Shown here: one piece after another, positions 31,548-39,740 of the stretch
How the letters are laid out: the number at the start of each line of letters is the position of its first letter
Position numbering within the stretch: the first letter of the stretch is position 1
DNA from: Oryzisolibacter sp. LB2S
GTDB lineage: Bacteria > Pseudomonadota > Gammaproteobacteria > Burkholderiales > Burkholderiaceae_C
Assembly (NCBI RefSeq): GCF_040732315.1
Contig: NZ_CP160388.1
Location: 2,942,494-3,006,493, forward strand
Direction: 5' to 3'
DNA length: 64,000 nucleotides
The notes under the pieces: generated by a model
Database searches by the model: none
Told to the model about the DNA's origin: nothing
Seen by the model: only the letters and a program-made list of their open reading frames with translations
Translations under genes and position numbers: made by a program

Positions 31548-33203
31548 ATGAACGGCGCACAAGCCCTGATCAAGACCCTGGCCGACGCCGGCGTCGAGCT
31601 GTGTTTTTCCAACCCCGGCACCAGCGAGATGCACTTCGTCGCCGCGCTCGATTCCGAGCCGCGCATGCGCGCCGTGCTCGCGCTGTTCGAGGGCGTGGCC
31701 ACGGGCGCGGCCGACGGCTACGCGCGCATGGCCGGCAAACCCGCGGCCGTGCTCTTGCACCTGGGCTGCGGCCTGGGCAACGGTCTGGCCAATCTGCACA
31801 ACGCGCGCAAGGGCAAGGTGCCGGTGGTCAACATCGTGGGTGACCACGCCACCACCCACACCCAGTACGACGCGCAGCTGCAGAGCGACATCGAAACCGT
31901 GGCGCGCAACGTCTCGCCCGGCTTTGTGCGCACGTCCAGGAGCACGGCGCAGCTGGGCGAGGACGCGGTGGACGCCATAGTGGCAGCACGCGGCCTGCCG
32001 GGCCAGGTGGCCACGCTGATACTGCCGGCCGACGTGTCCTGGGGCGAGGGCGGCCAGCCCTGCGCCATGCCCACGCTGGCGCCGGCCCCGGTGGCATCGG
32101 ACACCACGGTGCAGACGATCGCCCACGCCATTCGCAGCGGCAAGAAAACCGCCCTGCTGCTCGGCGGCCAGGCGCTGCGCGAGCCCGCCCTGCTGGCCGC
32201 CGCGCGCATTGCCGCGCACAGCGGCGTGCAGCTGCTGGCCGAATGCTTTCCCACGCGCATGGAGCGCGGCGCGGGCCTGCCGTTTGTGGAGCGCATCGCC
32301 TACCTGGCCGAGATGGCGGGCGTGCAGCTGGCCCCCATCGAACAACTGATTCTTGTGGACGCCAAGGCGCCCGTGTCCTTCTTTGCCTACCCCGGCAAAA
32401 AGAGCTACCTGGTGCCCGAGACCTGTGAGCTGCACACCCTGGCCGCGCCCGATCAAAACGCCGCCGCCAGCCTGGAGCAACTCGCCGCCGCGCTGGGCGC
32501 AGGCGCTGCCCAACCCCGCCTGCAGGCACCCCAGCGCCCTGGCCGCCCCACGGGCAAGCTGACCGCGCCCAAGGTCTGCAAGGCCGTGGGCGCATTGCTG
32601 CCGGACAACGCCATCGTCATCGACGAGGCCATCACCAGCGGCCTGATGCTGGGCGTGATGACCCAAGGCGCCCCACGCCACGACCTGATCACGCTGACGG
32701 GCGGCGCCATAGGCCAGGGCCTGCCGAACGCCGTGGGCGCGGCCATTGCCTGCCCCGACCGCCCGGTGATCGCGCTGATCGGCGATGGCACGGCCATGTA
32801 CACCATCCAGGCGCTGTGGACCATGGCGCGGGAAAACCTCAACGTCACGGCCATCATCTTCAACAACGCCAGTTACTCAGTGCTCAATGTGGAGCTCGAC
32901 CGCGTGGGCGCGGACGAGGCCGGCCCCAAGGCCAAGTCGCAGCTCGACCTGCATGGCCCGGTGCTCAACTTTGCGCAGCTGGCCCAGGGCATGGGCGTGC
33001 ACGCGGCGCGCACCCACACGGCCGAGGATTTTTGCCAGGCGCTGGAATACGCCCTGGGCCAGAGCGGGCCGCACCTGATCGAGGCCATGGTGCCCGAGTC
33101 GCTCTCGGGCACCAAACGCAAGGTACTGCCTTGGCTGCTCAAGTCCCTGCCCAGCCTGCCGCAGCCGGTGGCGCAGGCGCTCAAGCGCAAGATCGCGCCA
33201 TAG
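31548..33203 (+). CDS. ThDP-dependent decarboxylase/acetolactate synthase-like enzyme
   Basis: 551-aa thiamine diphosphate enzyme. N-terminal Pyr domain: CFSNPGTSEMHFVAALD, with the ThDP-activating glutamate Glu48 in LFEGVATGAADGYARM. C-terminal PP domain: the metal-binding GDG..NN motif, starting at Gly412 (IGDGTAMYTIQALW) and ending in FNNASYS. It is annotated in relatives as acetolactate synthase large subunit, but no small subunit or ilv gene is present. Behind a hydroxyacid dehydrogenase, a benzoylformate-decarboxylase-like role (2-oxoacid to aldehyde plus CO2) is more plausible. Substrate inferred only from context. Confidence 0.85.
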   Translation: MNGAQALIKTLADAGVELCFSNPGTSEMHFVAALDSEPRMRAVLALFEGVATGAADGYARMAGKPAAVLLHLGCGLGNGLANLHNARKGKVPVVNIVGDHATTHTQYDAQLQSDIETVARNVSPGFVRTSRSTAQLGEDAVDAIVAARGLPGQVATLILPADVSWGEGGQPCAMPTLAPAPVASDTTVQTIAHAIRSGKKTALLLGGQALREPALLAAARIAAHSGVQLLAECFPTRMERGAGLPFVERIAYLAEMAGVQLAPIEQLILVDAKAPVSFFAYPGKKSYLVPETCELHTLAAPDQNAAASLEQLAAALGAGAAQPRLQAPQRPGRPTGKLTAPKVCKAVGALLPDNAIVIDEAITSGLMLGVMTQGAPRHDLITLTGGAIGQGLPNAVGAAIACPDRPVIALIGDGTAMYTIQALWTMARENLNVTAIIFNNASYSVLNVELDRVGADEAGPKAKSQLDLHGPVLNFAQLAQGMGVHAARTHTAEDFCQALEYALGQSGPHLIEAMVPESLSGTKRKVLPWLLKSLPSLPQPVAQALKRKIAP

Positions 33204-33302
33204 ACCAAGACCAGCCCAAACCTGCCCGATAGGCCAGGCACCGCGCCACCTGCCCTGGCCTGGCAGGCACCCATGCCGACCCGTCGCAATCAACTTCTCA
33301 AA

Positions 33303-33335
33303 TAAAACTCGTTCTCATTTGCATTAAAATGCGCA
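33303..33335. promoter_or_regulatory. Probable Fur box
   Basis: An A/T-rich stretch containing actcgttctcatttgcatta lies about 100 bp upstream of the siderophore receptor. Read on the other strand it gives taatgcaaatgagaacgagt, close to the GATAAT-type hexamer array bound by Fur. The surrounding 33204-33419 has no gene. It would give iron repression of the receptor/PepSY operon. Confidence 0.6.
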
Positions 33336-33419
33336 TTGTGCATCGGACGATGCAATTCACTGAGGTGCTGCCATCGCGCAGCACCTTTTTCATTGCGGCT
33401 GACAGAACAGGTTCCACAC

Positions 33420-35603
33420 ATGGGGATGGAGAAAACAATCGCGCGGGATAGAACGGGCATGGCGCTCAACAGGCTCAGCCTGTGCATGGCGATGGCGCTG
33501 CCCGCCATGGCGGCGGCGCAACAGGCGGTCGGCACGCTGCCGGCCGTTCAGGTGCAGTCCGAGGTCGCCAGCGACACCACCGAAGGCAGCGGCCAATACA
33601 GTACGGCCGGCAAGTCCAGCACCGCCACGCCGCTGGGCCTGGCGCTGCGCGACACGCCGCAGTCGGTCTCCGTGGTCACGCAGCAGCGCATCGAGGACCA
33701 AGGCCTGGCGACGATCACCGACGTGGTCAACAACGCCACTGGCGTCTCCGTCAACCAGTACGAAACCCATCGTGCGCAGTTCACCGCGCGCGGCTTTGAC
33801 ATCAACACACTGATGATCGACGGCGTGCCCACCTCGTGGGAGCAGGCCTGGAGCTCGGGCGAGGCCATGACCAGCCTGGCCATCTACGACCGTGTCGAGG
33901 TGGTGCGCGGCGCCACCGGTCTGACCACCGGCGCGGGCGACCCGTCGGCCGCCATCAACCTGGTGCGCAAGCGCGCGCACAGCAAGGAGTTCACCGGCCA
34001 AGCCGAGCTGGAGCTGGGCAGCTGGAGCCAGCGCCGTGCCATGGTCGACCTGTCCACGCCGCTCAACCAGGCCAAAACCGTGCGCGGCCGCGTGGTGGCC
34101 GAGGCCAGCAGCAAGGACAGCCATATCGACCTGCTGCACGACGACAGCAAGACGCTGTTTGCCACCGTCGAGGCCGACCTGACGGCACGCACGCAGCTGC
34201 GCGCCGGCCTGAGCCGCCAGGACAACGACACCCGCGGCGCCATGTGGGGCGGCCTGCCCGTCTGGTTTGCCGATGGCAGCCGCGCCGAGTGGGACCGATC
34301 CAAGACCACCTCGGCCGACTGGGTGCGCTGGGACTCGGTGACCGACACGGCCTTTGCCGCGCTTGAGCACCAGTTCGACAACGGCTGGAAGCTCGGCGCC
34401 ACCTACAACCGCAGCAAGCGCAAGGCCGACTCGCGGCTGCTGTACCTGCTGGGCGCGCCCGACCGCAGCTCCGGCCTGGGTATGTTCACCTGGCCCGGCT
34501 CGTACAAGGTGGCGACCACGCAGGACGACCTGGGCCTGCAGGCCAGCGGCCCATTCGAATGGCTGGGCCGCAGGCACGAGCTGGCCCTGGGCTTCACCCA
34601 CTCCAAGCAGAAGTTCAACGCCGACAGCCGTGCGGCCAGCGGCGGCCTGGCGCCCGACTTCAACAACTGGGACGGTTCCTACCCCGAGCCCACCTGGGCC
34701 CCCTTGAGCTACTACGGCGACCACACCGTGACGCAGAACGCCGTCTATGGCGCCGTGCGCCTGCATGTGGCCGAGCCGCTGCGCGTGATTGCCGGCGCAC
34801 GCCTGACGCGCTACGAGCGTTCGGGTGACGACGCCTTCTCCGCGCCCTTCAGCATGAAATTCAGCCACGAGGTGACGCCCTACCTCGGCATGGTGTACGA
34901 CCTGAGCGACGCCGTGTCGGCCTACGCCAGCTACACCAGCATCTTCCAGCCGCAGCAGGAACGCGACATCCACGGCAACTACCTCGACCCCATCGAGGGC
35001 AAGAGCTTCGAGCTGGGCGCCAAGGGCGAATTCATGGACGGGCGCCTGCACGCGTCGGCCGCTGTGTTCCATATCAAGCAGCAGAACCTGGCGCAGAGCA
35101 CGGGCCAGAACATCCCCGGCACGGTGCCGCCAGAGACGGCCTACCGCGCCGCCGACGGCGCCAAGAGCCGCGGCTTCGAGCTCGAGCTCAGCGGCGAGCT
35201 GGCACGCGGCTGGAACATGACGGCCAGCTACACGCAGTTCAAGGCCACCGACGCCGATGGCGCCGACGTCAACAGCATCTACCCGCGCCGGCTGCTCAAG
35301 CTGTTCACCACCTACCGCCTGCCCGGCGCATGGAACCAGCTGACGCTGGGCGGCGGCGTGACCTGGCAGGGCAAGACCCACACCGACGCCCTCACCCCGC
35401 TGGGCGCGCCCGAGCGCATCCAGCAGAACGCCTACGCCCTGGTGGGCCTGATGGCACGCTACGACCTGAGCCGCCAGCTGTCGCTGCAGCTCAACGTGAA
35501 CAACGTGACCGACAAGTCCTACTACGGCATGTTCGCGGCCTTCAGCCAGTTCACCTACGGCGCACCACGCAACGCCACGGTGGCGCTGCGCTACAAGTTC
35601 TGA
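33420..35603 (+). CDS. TonB-dependent siderophore receptor
   Basis: 727-aa ferric-siderophore receptor. A signal peptide (around 14-37, MALNRLSLCMAMALPAMAAAQQ) precedes a plug domain with LRDTPQSVSVVTQQRIEDQGL and GFDINTLMIDGVPTSW, then YDRVEVVRGATGLTTGAGDPSAAINLVRKR, typical of the FhuE/FpvA group. The barrel ends in a terminal Phe (VALRYKF). The ATG at 33420 is chosen, with ATG 33426 and 33459 as alternatives. It is followed after 30 bp by a PepSY membrane protein, and a Fur box lies upstream. Takes up an Fe(III)-siderophore across the outer membrane with TonB energy. Confidence 0.92.
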   Translation: MGMEKTIARDRTGMALNRLSLCMAMALPAMAAAQQAVGTLPAVQVQSEVASDTTEGSGQYSTAGKSSTATPLGLALRDTPQSVSVVTQQRIEDQGLATITDVVNNATGVSVNQYETHRAQFTARGFDINTLMIDGVPTSWEQAWSSGEAMTSLAIYDRVEVVRGATGLTTGAGDPSAAINLVRKRAHSKEFTGQAELELGSWSQRRAMVDLSTPLNQAKTVRGRVVAEASSKDSHIDLLHDDSKTLFATVEADLTARTQLRAGLSRQDNDTRGAMWGGLPVWFADGSRAEWDRSKTTSADWVRWDSVTDTAFAALEHQFDNGWKLGATYNRSKRKADSRLLYLLGAPDRSSGLGMFTWPGSYKVATTQDDLGLQASGPFEWLGRRHELALGFTHSKQKFNADSRAASGGLAPDFNNWDGSYPEPTWAPLSYYGDHTVTQNAVYGAVRLHVAEPLRVIAGARLTRYERSGDDAFSAPFSMKFSHEVTPYLGMVYDLSDAVSAYASYTSIFQPQQERDIHGNYLDPIEGKSFELGAKGEFMDGRLHASAAVFHIKQQNLAQSTGQNIPGTVPPETAYRAADGAKSRGFELELSGELARGWNMTASYTQFKATDADGADVNSIYPRRLLKLFTTYRLPGAWNQLTLGGGVTWQGKTHTDALTPLGAPERIQQNAYALVGLMARYDLSRQLSLQLNVNNVTDKSYYGMFAAFSQFTYGAPRNATVALRYKF

Positions 35604-35633
35604 GACTGAGCACCGCCCACGAAGCAAGCCACC

Positions 35634-36785
35634 ATGCAAGCCAAGACCCTCAAGACCTGGACCTGGGTGCACAAGTGGAGCAGCCTGGTCTGCACCGTGT
35701 TCATGCTGCTCCTGTGCATCACCGGCCTGCCGCTGATCTTTCACCACGAGCTCGGCCACCTGCTGGGCACCGAGGTCGAGGCGCCCGCCATGCCGGCCGA
35801 CACGCCGCGCGTGAGCCTGGACCGCGTGCTGGAGGTGGCGCGTGCCGAGCACCCCGACCGCGTGGTGCAGTTCGCCTCGCAGTCCGACGACGACCCCCAC
35901 CTGTGGTTCGTCACCATGACGCCCACGCCCGCGCCCACCGATGATTTCCGCTCCGTCGTCATCGATGCGCGCACCGGCGCCGTGCTGGGCCAGCCGCGTT
36001 TTGACCAGGGCTTCATGTGGGTCATGTTCAAGCTGCACGTGGACCTGTTCGCAGGCCTGGCCGGCAAGCTGTTCCTGGGCTTCATGGGCTTGTTGCTGCT
36101 GGTGGCCATCGTGAGCGGTGCCGTGCTCTACAGCCCGTTCATGCGCAAGCTGGACTTTGGCACCGTGCGCCGCGAGCGCACCACGCGCCTCAAATGGCTG
36201 GACCTGCACAACCTGCTGGGCGTGGTCACGCTGGTGTGGCTGTTCGTGGTCGGCGGCACGGGCATGATCAACACGTGGGCCGACCTGCTCATCAAGTACT
36301 GGCAGTACGACCAGTTGAGCGGCCTGCTCGCGCCCTACCAGGGCCAGCCCACCGTGCCGGTGGCTGAGCGCGCCTCGGTGCAGCAGGGGCTTGATGTGGC
36401 CCTGGCACAGGCGCCGGACACGCAGCTGTCCTTCATCGCCTTCCCCGGCACGGCGTTCTCCAGCCCGCACCACCACACCTTCTTCCTGCGCGGCAGCGAG
36501 GCCTTCACCTCGCGCCTGCTGCAGCCCGTGCTGATCGACGCCCAGACCAACGCCGTCACGGCCGCACCGCACCTGCCCTGGTACCTGACGGCGCTACTCG
36601 TGTCGCAGCCGCTGCACTTTGGCGACTATGGCGGGCGCATCATGCAGATCGTCTGGGCGGTGCTGGACATTCTCTCCATCATCGTGCTGGGCAGCGGCCT
36701 GTACCTGTGGCTGGCCAAGCGGCCCGAAAGCGCACGCCAGGCGATCAAGCAATCCACTCCCGACGAAGGAACGGTCACCCCATGA
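35634..36785 (+). CDS. PepSY-associated transmembrane protein (iron-regulated)
   Basis: 383-aa inner membrane protein of the PepSY-TM family. It has an opening helix after KTWTWVHKWSSLVCTVFML, a second helix pair (LGFMGLLLLVAIVSGAVLYSPF and LGVVTLVWLFVVGGTGMI), and a C-terminal helix (WAVLDILSIIVLGSGLYLWL). Conserved His residues in HKW, HVDL and LDLHN are consistent with the reductase-like function proposed for the family, release of iron from siderophores at the inner membrane. It sits between the siderophore receptor and a small membrane protein, overlapping the latter by 4 bp. Confidence 0.88.
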   Translation: MQAKTLKTWTWVHKWSSLVCTVFMLLLCITGLPLIFHHELGHLLGTEVEAPAMPADTPRVSLDRVLEVARAEHPDRVVQFASQSDDDPHLWFVTMTPTPAPTDDFRSVVIDARTGAVLGQPRFDQGFMWVMFKLHVDLFAGLAGKLFLGFMGLLLLVAIVSGAVLYSPFMRKLDFGTVRRERTTRLKWLDLHNLLGVVTLVWLFVVGGTGMINTWADLLIKYWQYDQLSGLLAPYQGQPTVPVAERASVQQGLDVALAQAPDTQLSFIAFPGTAFSSPHHHTFFLRGSEAFTSRLLQPVLIDAQTNAVTAAPHLPWYLTALLVSQPLHFGDYGGRIMQIVWAVLDILSIIVLGSGLYLWLAKRPESARQAIKQSTPDEGTVTP

Positions 36786-36967
36786 ACCAGGACAACTCCT
36801 TGAGCACGCGCGCCATCTGGGGCTGGCCCATCGCCCTGGGACTGCTGACCACCATAGGCCTGGTCGGCGCCCTGTTCAGCGACGACGGCCTGGGCGACCT
36901 GCTCGCCGGGCTGTGCCTGTGGGCGCCGGCCCTGGCCTGCCTGTGGTGGGGCTGGCTGCGCCGCTGA
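36782..36967 (+). CDS. Small membrane protein of the PepSY/siderophore operon
   Basis: 61-aa protein with two hydrophobic stretches (IALGLLTTIGLVGALF and a Trp-rich LCLWAPALACLWWGWL). The ATG overlaps the PepSY gene stop (ATGA), so translation is coupled and the protein is probably a partner of the PepSY membrane protein. No domain is recognised. Similar small proteins occur in this position in related Burkholderiales (recollection, not checked). Confidence 0.75.
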   Translation: MNQDNSLSTRAIWGWPIALGLLTTIGLVGALFSDDGLGDLLAGLCLWAPALACLWWGWLRR

Positions 36968-36983
36968 ACCCTCGCGGGCGCCG

Positions 36984-37385
36984 CTACAGATGGGCGCCGA
37001 ACTCCGGCGCCTGCTGCCAGCGCTCGTGCAGGCCATCGACGCGCACGATGGTCAGTCGCGACAGCTCCTCCTCGGACACGCCCTCCAGGCAGCCGATGTT
37101 CACGCCATACATCCTGCCCATGGGCGTATCGTTGCCCACGCCGAAGGGGCGCACGCCGCAATGCCGACAGAAGAAATGCTGGTTCTTGCGCGTGTGGAAC
37201 AGGTACTCGGTCAGCTCCTGCTCCCCGGCCAGCACGCGCAGCCCGCCCTCGCGCGCGATGGCGGGCCAGAAGCGCGTGCGCCGGCAGATCGAGCAGTTGC
37301 AGCGGTAGGTCGGCTGGTCCAGGTCCAGATCGGCCTCGAAACGCACGGCCCCGCAATGGCAGGAGCCCTGGTAGGTCTTGAGCAT
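36984..37385 (-). CDS. GFA-family (glutathione-dependent formaldehyde-activating-like) protein
   Basis: 133-aa zinc protein. It has the three cysteine clusters of the GFA fold: CHCGAVRFEAD near the N-terminus, CNCSICRRTRF, and FFCRHCGVRPFG. The ATG at 37385 has a good Shine-Dalgarno (aaggag). The family was named for S-hydroxymethylglutathione formation, but most members have unknown substrates. It is convergent with the PepSY operon. No formaldehyde dehydrogenase lies nearby. Confidence 0.88.
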   Translation of the reverse strand: MLKTYQGSCHCGAVRFEADLDLDQPTYRCNCSICRRTRFWPAIAREGGLRVLAGEQELTEYLFHTRKNQHFFCRHCGVRPFGVGNDTPMGRMYGVNIGCLEGVSEEELSRLTIVRVDGLHERWQQAPEFGAHL

Positions 37386-37429
37386 CGCCTTCTCCTTGCC
37401 GGCTGCGCCGGCGCACGAAACATCAGGGA

Positions 37430-37927
37430 TCAGGGGCCGTCCGGCAGCTTCTCGGCGCTGTAGCTCCTGACCACCCTGCCCTGCTGGTCGAAGACGGCGA
37501 TGAACTCCATGCGCCGCGTGCCGTCGGCCCAGTTCCATTCCCATTCGGTCTGCTGCTTGAGCGCATAGGGGATCTGGCGCGCGGGCTTGCCCAGCAGGCG
37601 GCGCACCTGCTCCTCGCCCATGCCGGGCTGGATCTTCTCGAAGTGGTGCGGCGCGAGCACCTGCTGCAATGCCGTCATCTTGCCGCCCGGGCCTATGGTG
37701 ATCATGTAGTTGCGCTGGCCCGCGGGCTGGCGGTTGTACTCCAGCGTGTGGCCGCCGTCGGCCTCGGGCCAGATGCGCTCGGGCTCGCCAAAGCGCGCGC
37801 GCACGTCGGCCTCGGTGGACACGTCCTCCTCCAGTTCGCGGATGCGCTGGTCGTCACAGCCGGCCAGCGACAGCAGGGCCAGGGCGCCGGCACTCAGGGC
37901 CGTGGTGATGCGGGTCATGAGGTTCAT
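37430..37927 (-). CDS. SmpA/BamE-domain lipoprotein
   Basis: 165-aa predicted outer membrane lipoprotein. Lipobox LSLAGC gives a lipidated Cys near residue 24. Two repeats of the SmpA/OmlA type are visible, EADVRARFGEPERIW and GEEQVRRLLGKPARQIPY, the latter being the core BamE signature. The domain occurs in BamE, which stabilises the outer membrane protein insertion complex, and in other envelope lipoproteins. The double-repeat length suggests a BamE relative rather than canonical BamE. Monocistronic on the minus strand and divergent from the DUF3460 gene. Confidence 0.8.
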   Translation of the reverse strand: MNLMTRITTALSAGALALLSLAGCDDQRIRELEEDVSTEADVRARFGEPERIWPEADGGHTLEYNRQPAGQRNYMITIGPGGKMTALQQVLAPHHFEKIQPGMGEEQVRRLLGKPARQIPYALKQQTEWEWNWADGTRRMEFIAVFDQQGRVVRSYSAEKLPDGP

Positions 37928-37972
37928 GGGTGGGTGTCGCTAAAATCGCGGGTTCTGAGAGGTTAACCGTCC

Positions 37973-38188
37973 ATGAACATTTTCCGCCGTCCCGACTACC
38001 AATCCGAAGTCACCCAGTTCATCGAGCAGCTCAAGAGCAAGAAGCCCGAGCTCGATGCACAGCAGCGGGCGGGCCGCGCCCTGCTCTGGGACAAGGACGT
38101 GGACCGCGAACTCTGGGCCGAGTACCGCGCAGGTCGCGTCAAGCAAAAGCCCTACGTGTACTACTCGTACAGCGAAAAGCAGGCATAA
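37973..38188 (+). CDS. DUF3460 family protein
   Basis: 71-aa charged protein (NIFRRPDYQSEVTQFIEQLK, ALLWDKDVDRELWAEYRAG, a Tyr-rich YVYYSYSEK tail). It matches the betaproteobacterial DUF3460 family, of unknown function. It lies 63 bp upstream of scpA in the same direction, separated by a repeat copy. The conserved proximity suggests a link to chromosome segregation or merely shared transcription. Confidence 0.85.
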   Translation: MNIFRRPDYQSEVTQFIEQLKSKKPELDAQQRAGRALLWDKDVDRELWAEYRAGRVKQKPYVYYSYSEKQA

Positions 38189-38240
38189 AAACGGCCTCCA
38201 GCGCTTGTCAGAAAAGCGCTGACAGCTATTCATAACATAG
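38186..38240 (+). repeat. Dispersed cagctat repeat, copy 6
   Basis: The most complete copy: taaaaacggcctccagcgct, tgtcag, then aaaagcgctgacagctattc. The arms agcgctt and aagcgct can pair around a short loop. It lies between DUF3460 and scpA and includes the DUF3460 stop codon. Confidence 0.75.
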
Positions 38241-38251
38241 CAATACAAGGC

Positions 38252-39088
38252 ATGAGCAGGGCCAGCGACCCGCCAGCCGCCGACGCTGCCATGCCCGAGG
38301 TGGTCGATCAGGTGGCGCTGGCGCGCCTCTACGGCGAGCCGCTGTTCGCCCTGCCCCAGGATCTGTACATCCCGCCCGATGCGCTGGAGGTGTTCCTCGA
38401 GGCCTTCGAGGGCCCGCTCGATCTGCTGCTCTACCTGATACGCAAGCAGAACTTCAACATCCTGGACATCCCCATGGTGGATGTCACGCGCCAATACCTC
38501 GGCTATGTGGACGAGATCCGCAGCCGCAATCTGGAGCTGGCGGCCGAGTACCTCTTGATGGCGGCCATGCTGATCGAGATCAAGTCGCGCATGCTGCTGC
38601 CGCCGCGCAAGCAGGAGGGTGGCGCCGAGCCCGAGGACCCGCGCGCCGAGCTGGTGCGCCGCCTGCTCGAATACGAGCAGATCAAGCTCGCCGCCCTGCG
38701 CCTGAATCAGGTGCCGCAGTACGGGCGCGACTTCATCCGCGCCAACGTGTACATAGAGCAAAGCCTGCAGCCGCGCTTTCCCGACGTGGACGTGGCCGAG
38801 CTGCAGCAGGCCTGGCGCGACATCCTCCGGCGCGCCAAGCTCGTGCAGCACCACCGCATCACGCGCGAGGAGCTCTCGGTGCGCGAGTACATGAGCCATG
38901 TGCTCAAGGCCCTGCAGGGGCGGCGCTTCACCCCGTTCGAGGACCTGTTCCAGCCCGAGAAGGGCAGCACCGTGCTGGTGGTGACCTTCATCGCGCTGCT
39001 GGAGCTGGCCAAGGAAACCCTGATCGAGATCACCCAGGCCGAGGCCTTTGCGCCGATCTACGTGCGCCTGGCCTACACCCCGGCCTGA
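38252..39088 (+). CDS. scpA: Segregation and condensation protein A
   Basis: 278-aa kleisin that bridges the SMC dimer in the bacterial condensin complex. The N-terminal kleisin helix region contains EAFEGPLDLLLYLIRKQNFNILDIPM, followed by AAEYLLMAAMLIEIKSRMLLPP. The C-terminal winged-helix part ends near QAEAFAPIYVRLA. It acts on the chromosome in the cytoplasm with Smc and ScpB. scpB is not adjacent here. Core gene placed beside DUF3460. Confidence 0.95.
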   Translation: MSRASDPPAADAAMPEVVDQVALARLYGEPLFALPQDLYIPPDALEVFLEAFEGPLDLLLYLIRKQNFNILDIPMVDVTRQYLGYVDEIRSRNLELAAEYLLMAAMLIEIKSRMLLPPRKQEGGAEPEDPRAELVRRLLEYEQIKLAALRLNQVPQYGRDFIRANVYIEQSLQPRFPDVDVAELQQAWRDILRRAKLVQHHRITREELSVREYMSHVLKALQGRRFTPFEDLFQPEKGSTVLVVTFIALLELAKETLIEITQAEAFAPIYVRLAYTPA

Positions 39089-39094
39089 ACCGAT

Positions 39095-39640
39095 TCAGGC
39101 GCCGTGGCGCAGCTTGACGGCCGGGAAGTCCACCGGCACGGCCAGCGCCAGGTTCACATAGTTGGTGAACAGGTTCAGCGCCACATGGGCCAGGATCTCG
39201 ACCACCGCCTCGTCGCCGAAGCCGGCATCGCGCAGTGCCTGCACATCGGCCTCGCTCACGCGGCCACGCTCGGCCACCACCTTGAGCGCAAAGCGCAGCG
39301 CGGCCTGCGTGCGGGCGTCGGCCGACTCACCGAGCTGGGCCGCGGCCATCTCCTCGGCGCTGGCGCCGGCCTTGCGGCCCAGCGCCGTGTGCGCCGCCAG
39401 GCAGTAGGCGCAGCCATTGCGGTCGGCCACGGCCACGGCGATCTGCTCGCCCAGGCGCGCGCCCAACGTGCCGCCGCCCAGGGCGCCGAATGAGCCCCAC
39501 ATGCTCCTGAGCGCCGCCGGTGAATTGGCAACGGCACGAAACATCGCAGGCGTGGTGCCAAAGGCACCGTGGATCTCGTCGAGCAGCGCCTTGCGGTCGG
39601 CGCTGGTGTCGCTGCGATCGATGAGGGGAACGCGGTTCAT
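39095..39640 (-). CDS. Carboxymuconolactone decarboxylase / AhpD-like protein
   Basis: 181-aa helical protein with the AhpD redox motif CAYCLAAH (CxxC followed by His). Flanking helices GARLGEQIAVAVADRNG and VVEILAHVALNLFTNYVNLAL are typical of the alkylhydroperoxidase subgroup often beside AraC regulators. The ATG at 39640 has aaggagat upstream. It is divergent from the AraC gene at 39741, with a 100-bp shared promoter region. Probable thiol peroxidase or reductase activity in oxidative stress. Confidence 0.9.
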   Translation of the reverse strand: MNRVPLIDRSDTSADRKALLDEIHGAFGTTPAMFRAVANSPAALRSMWGSFGALGGGTLGARLGEQIAVAVADRNGCAYCLAAHTALGRKAGASAEEMAAAQLGESADARTQAALRFALKVVAERGRVSEADVQALRDAGFGDEAVVEILAHVALNLFTNYVNLALAVPVDFPAVKLRHGA

Positions 39641-39740
39641 GGCAAATCTCCTTGAGGACTGCGGTGGAACATGCTGGCAGTGTCCGCCTCCCATGCGTAC
39701 CATTGGACGCAATCCGTCCGCGATACTTTGCACATCGTCC

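Noticed and set aside
33390-36572. A 1060-codon minus-strand open frame opposite the siderophore receptor and PepSY genes
   Set aside because: Antisense artefact of GC bias; the plus-strand proteins carry all the family signatures.
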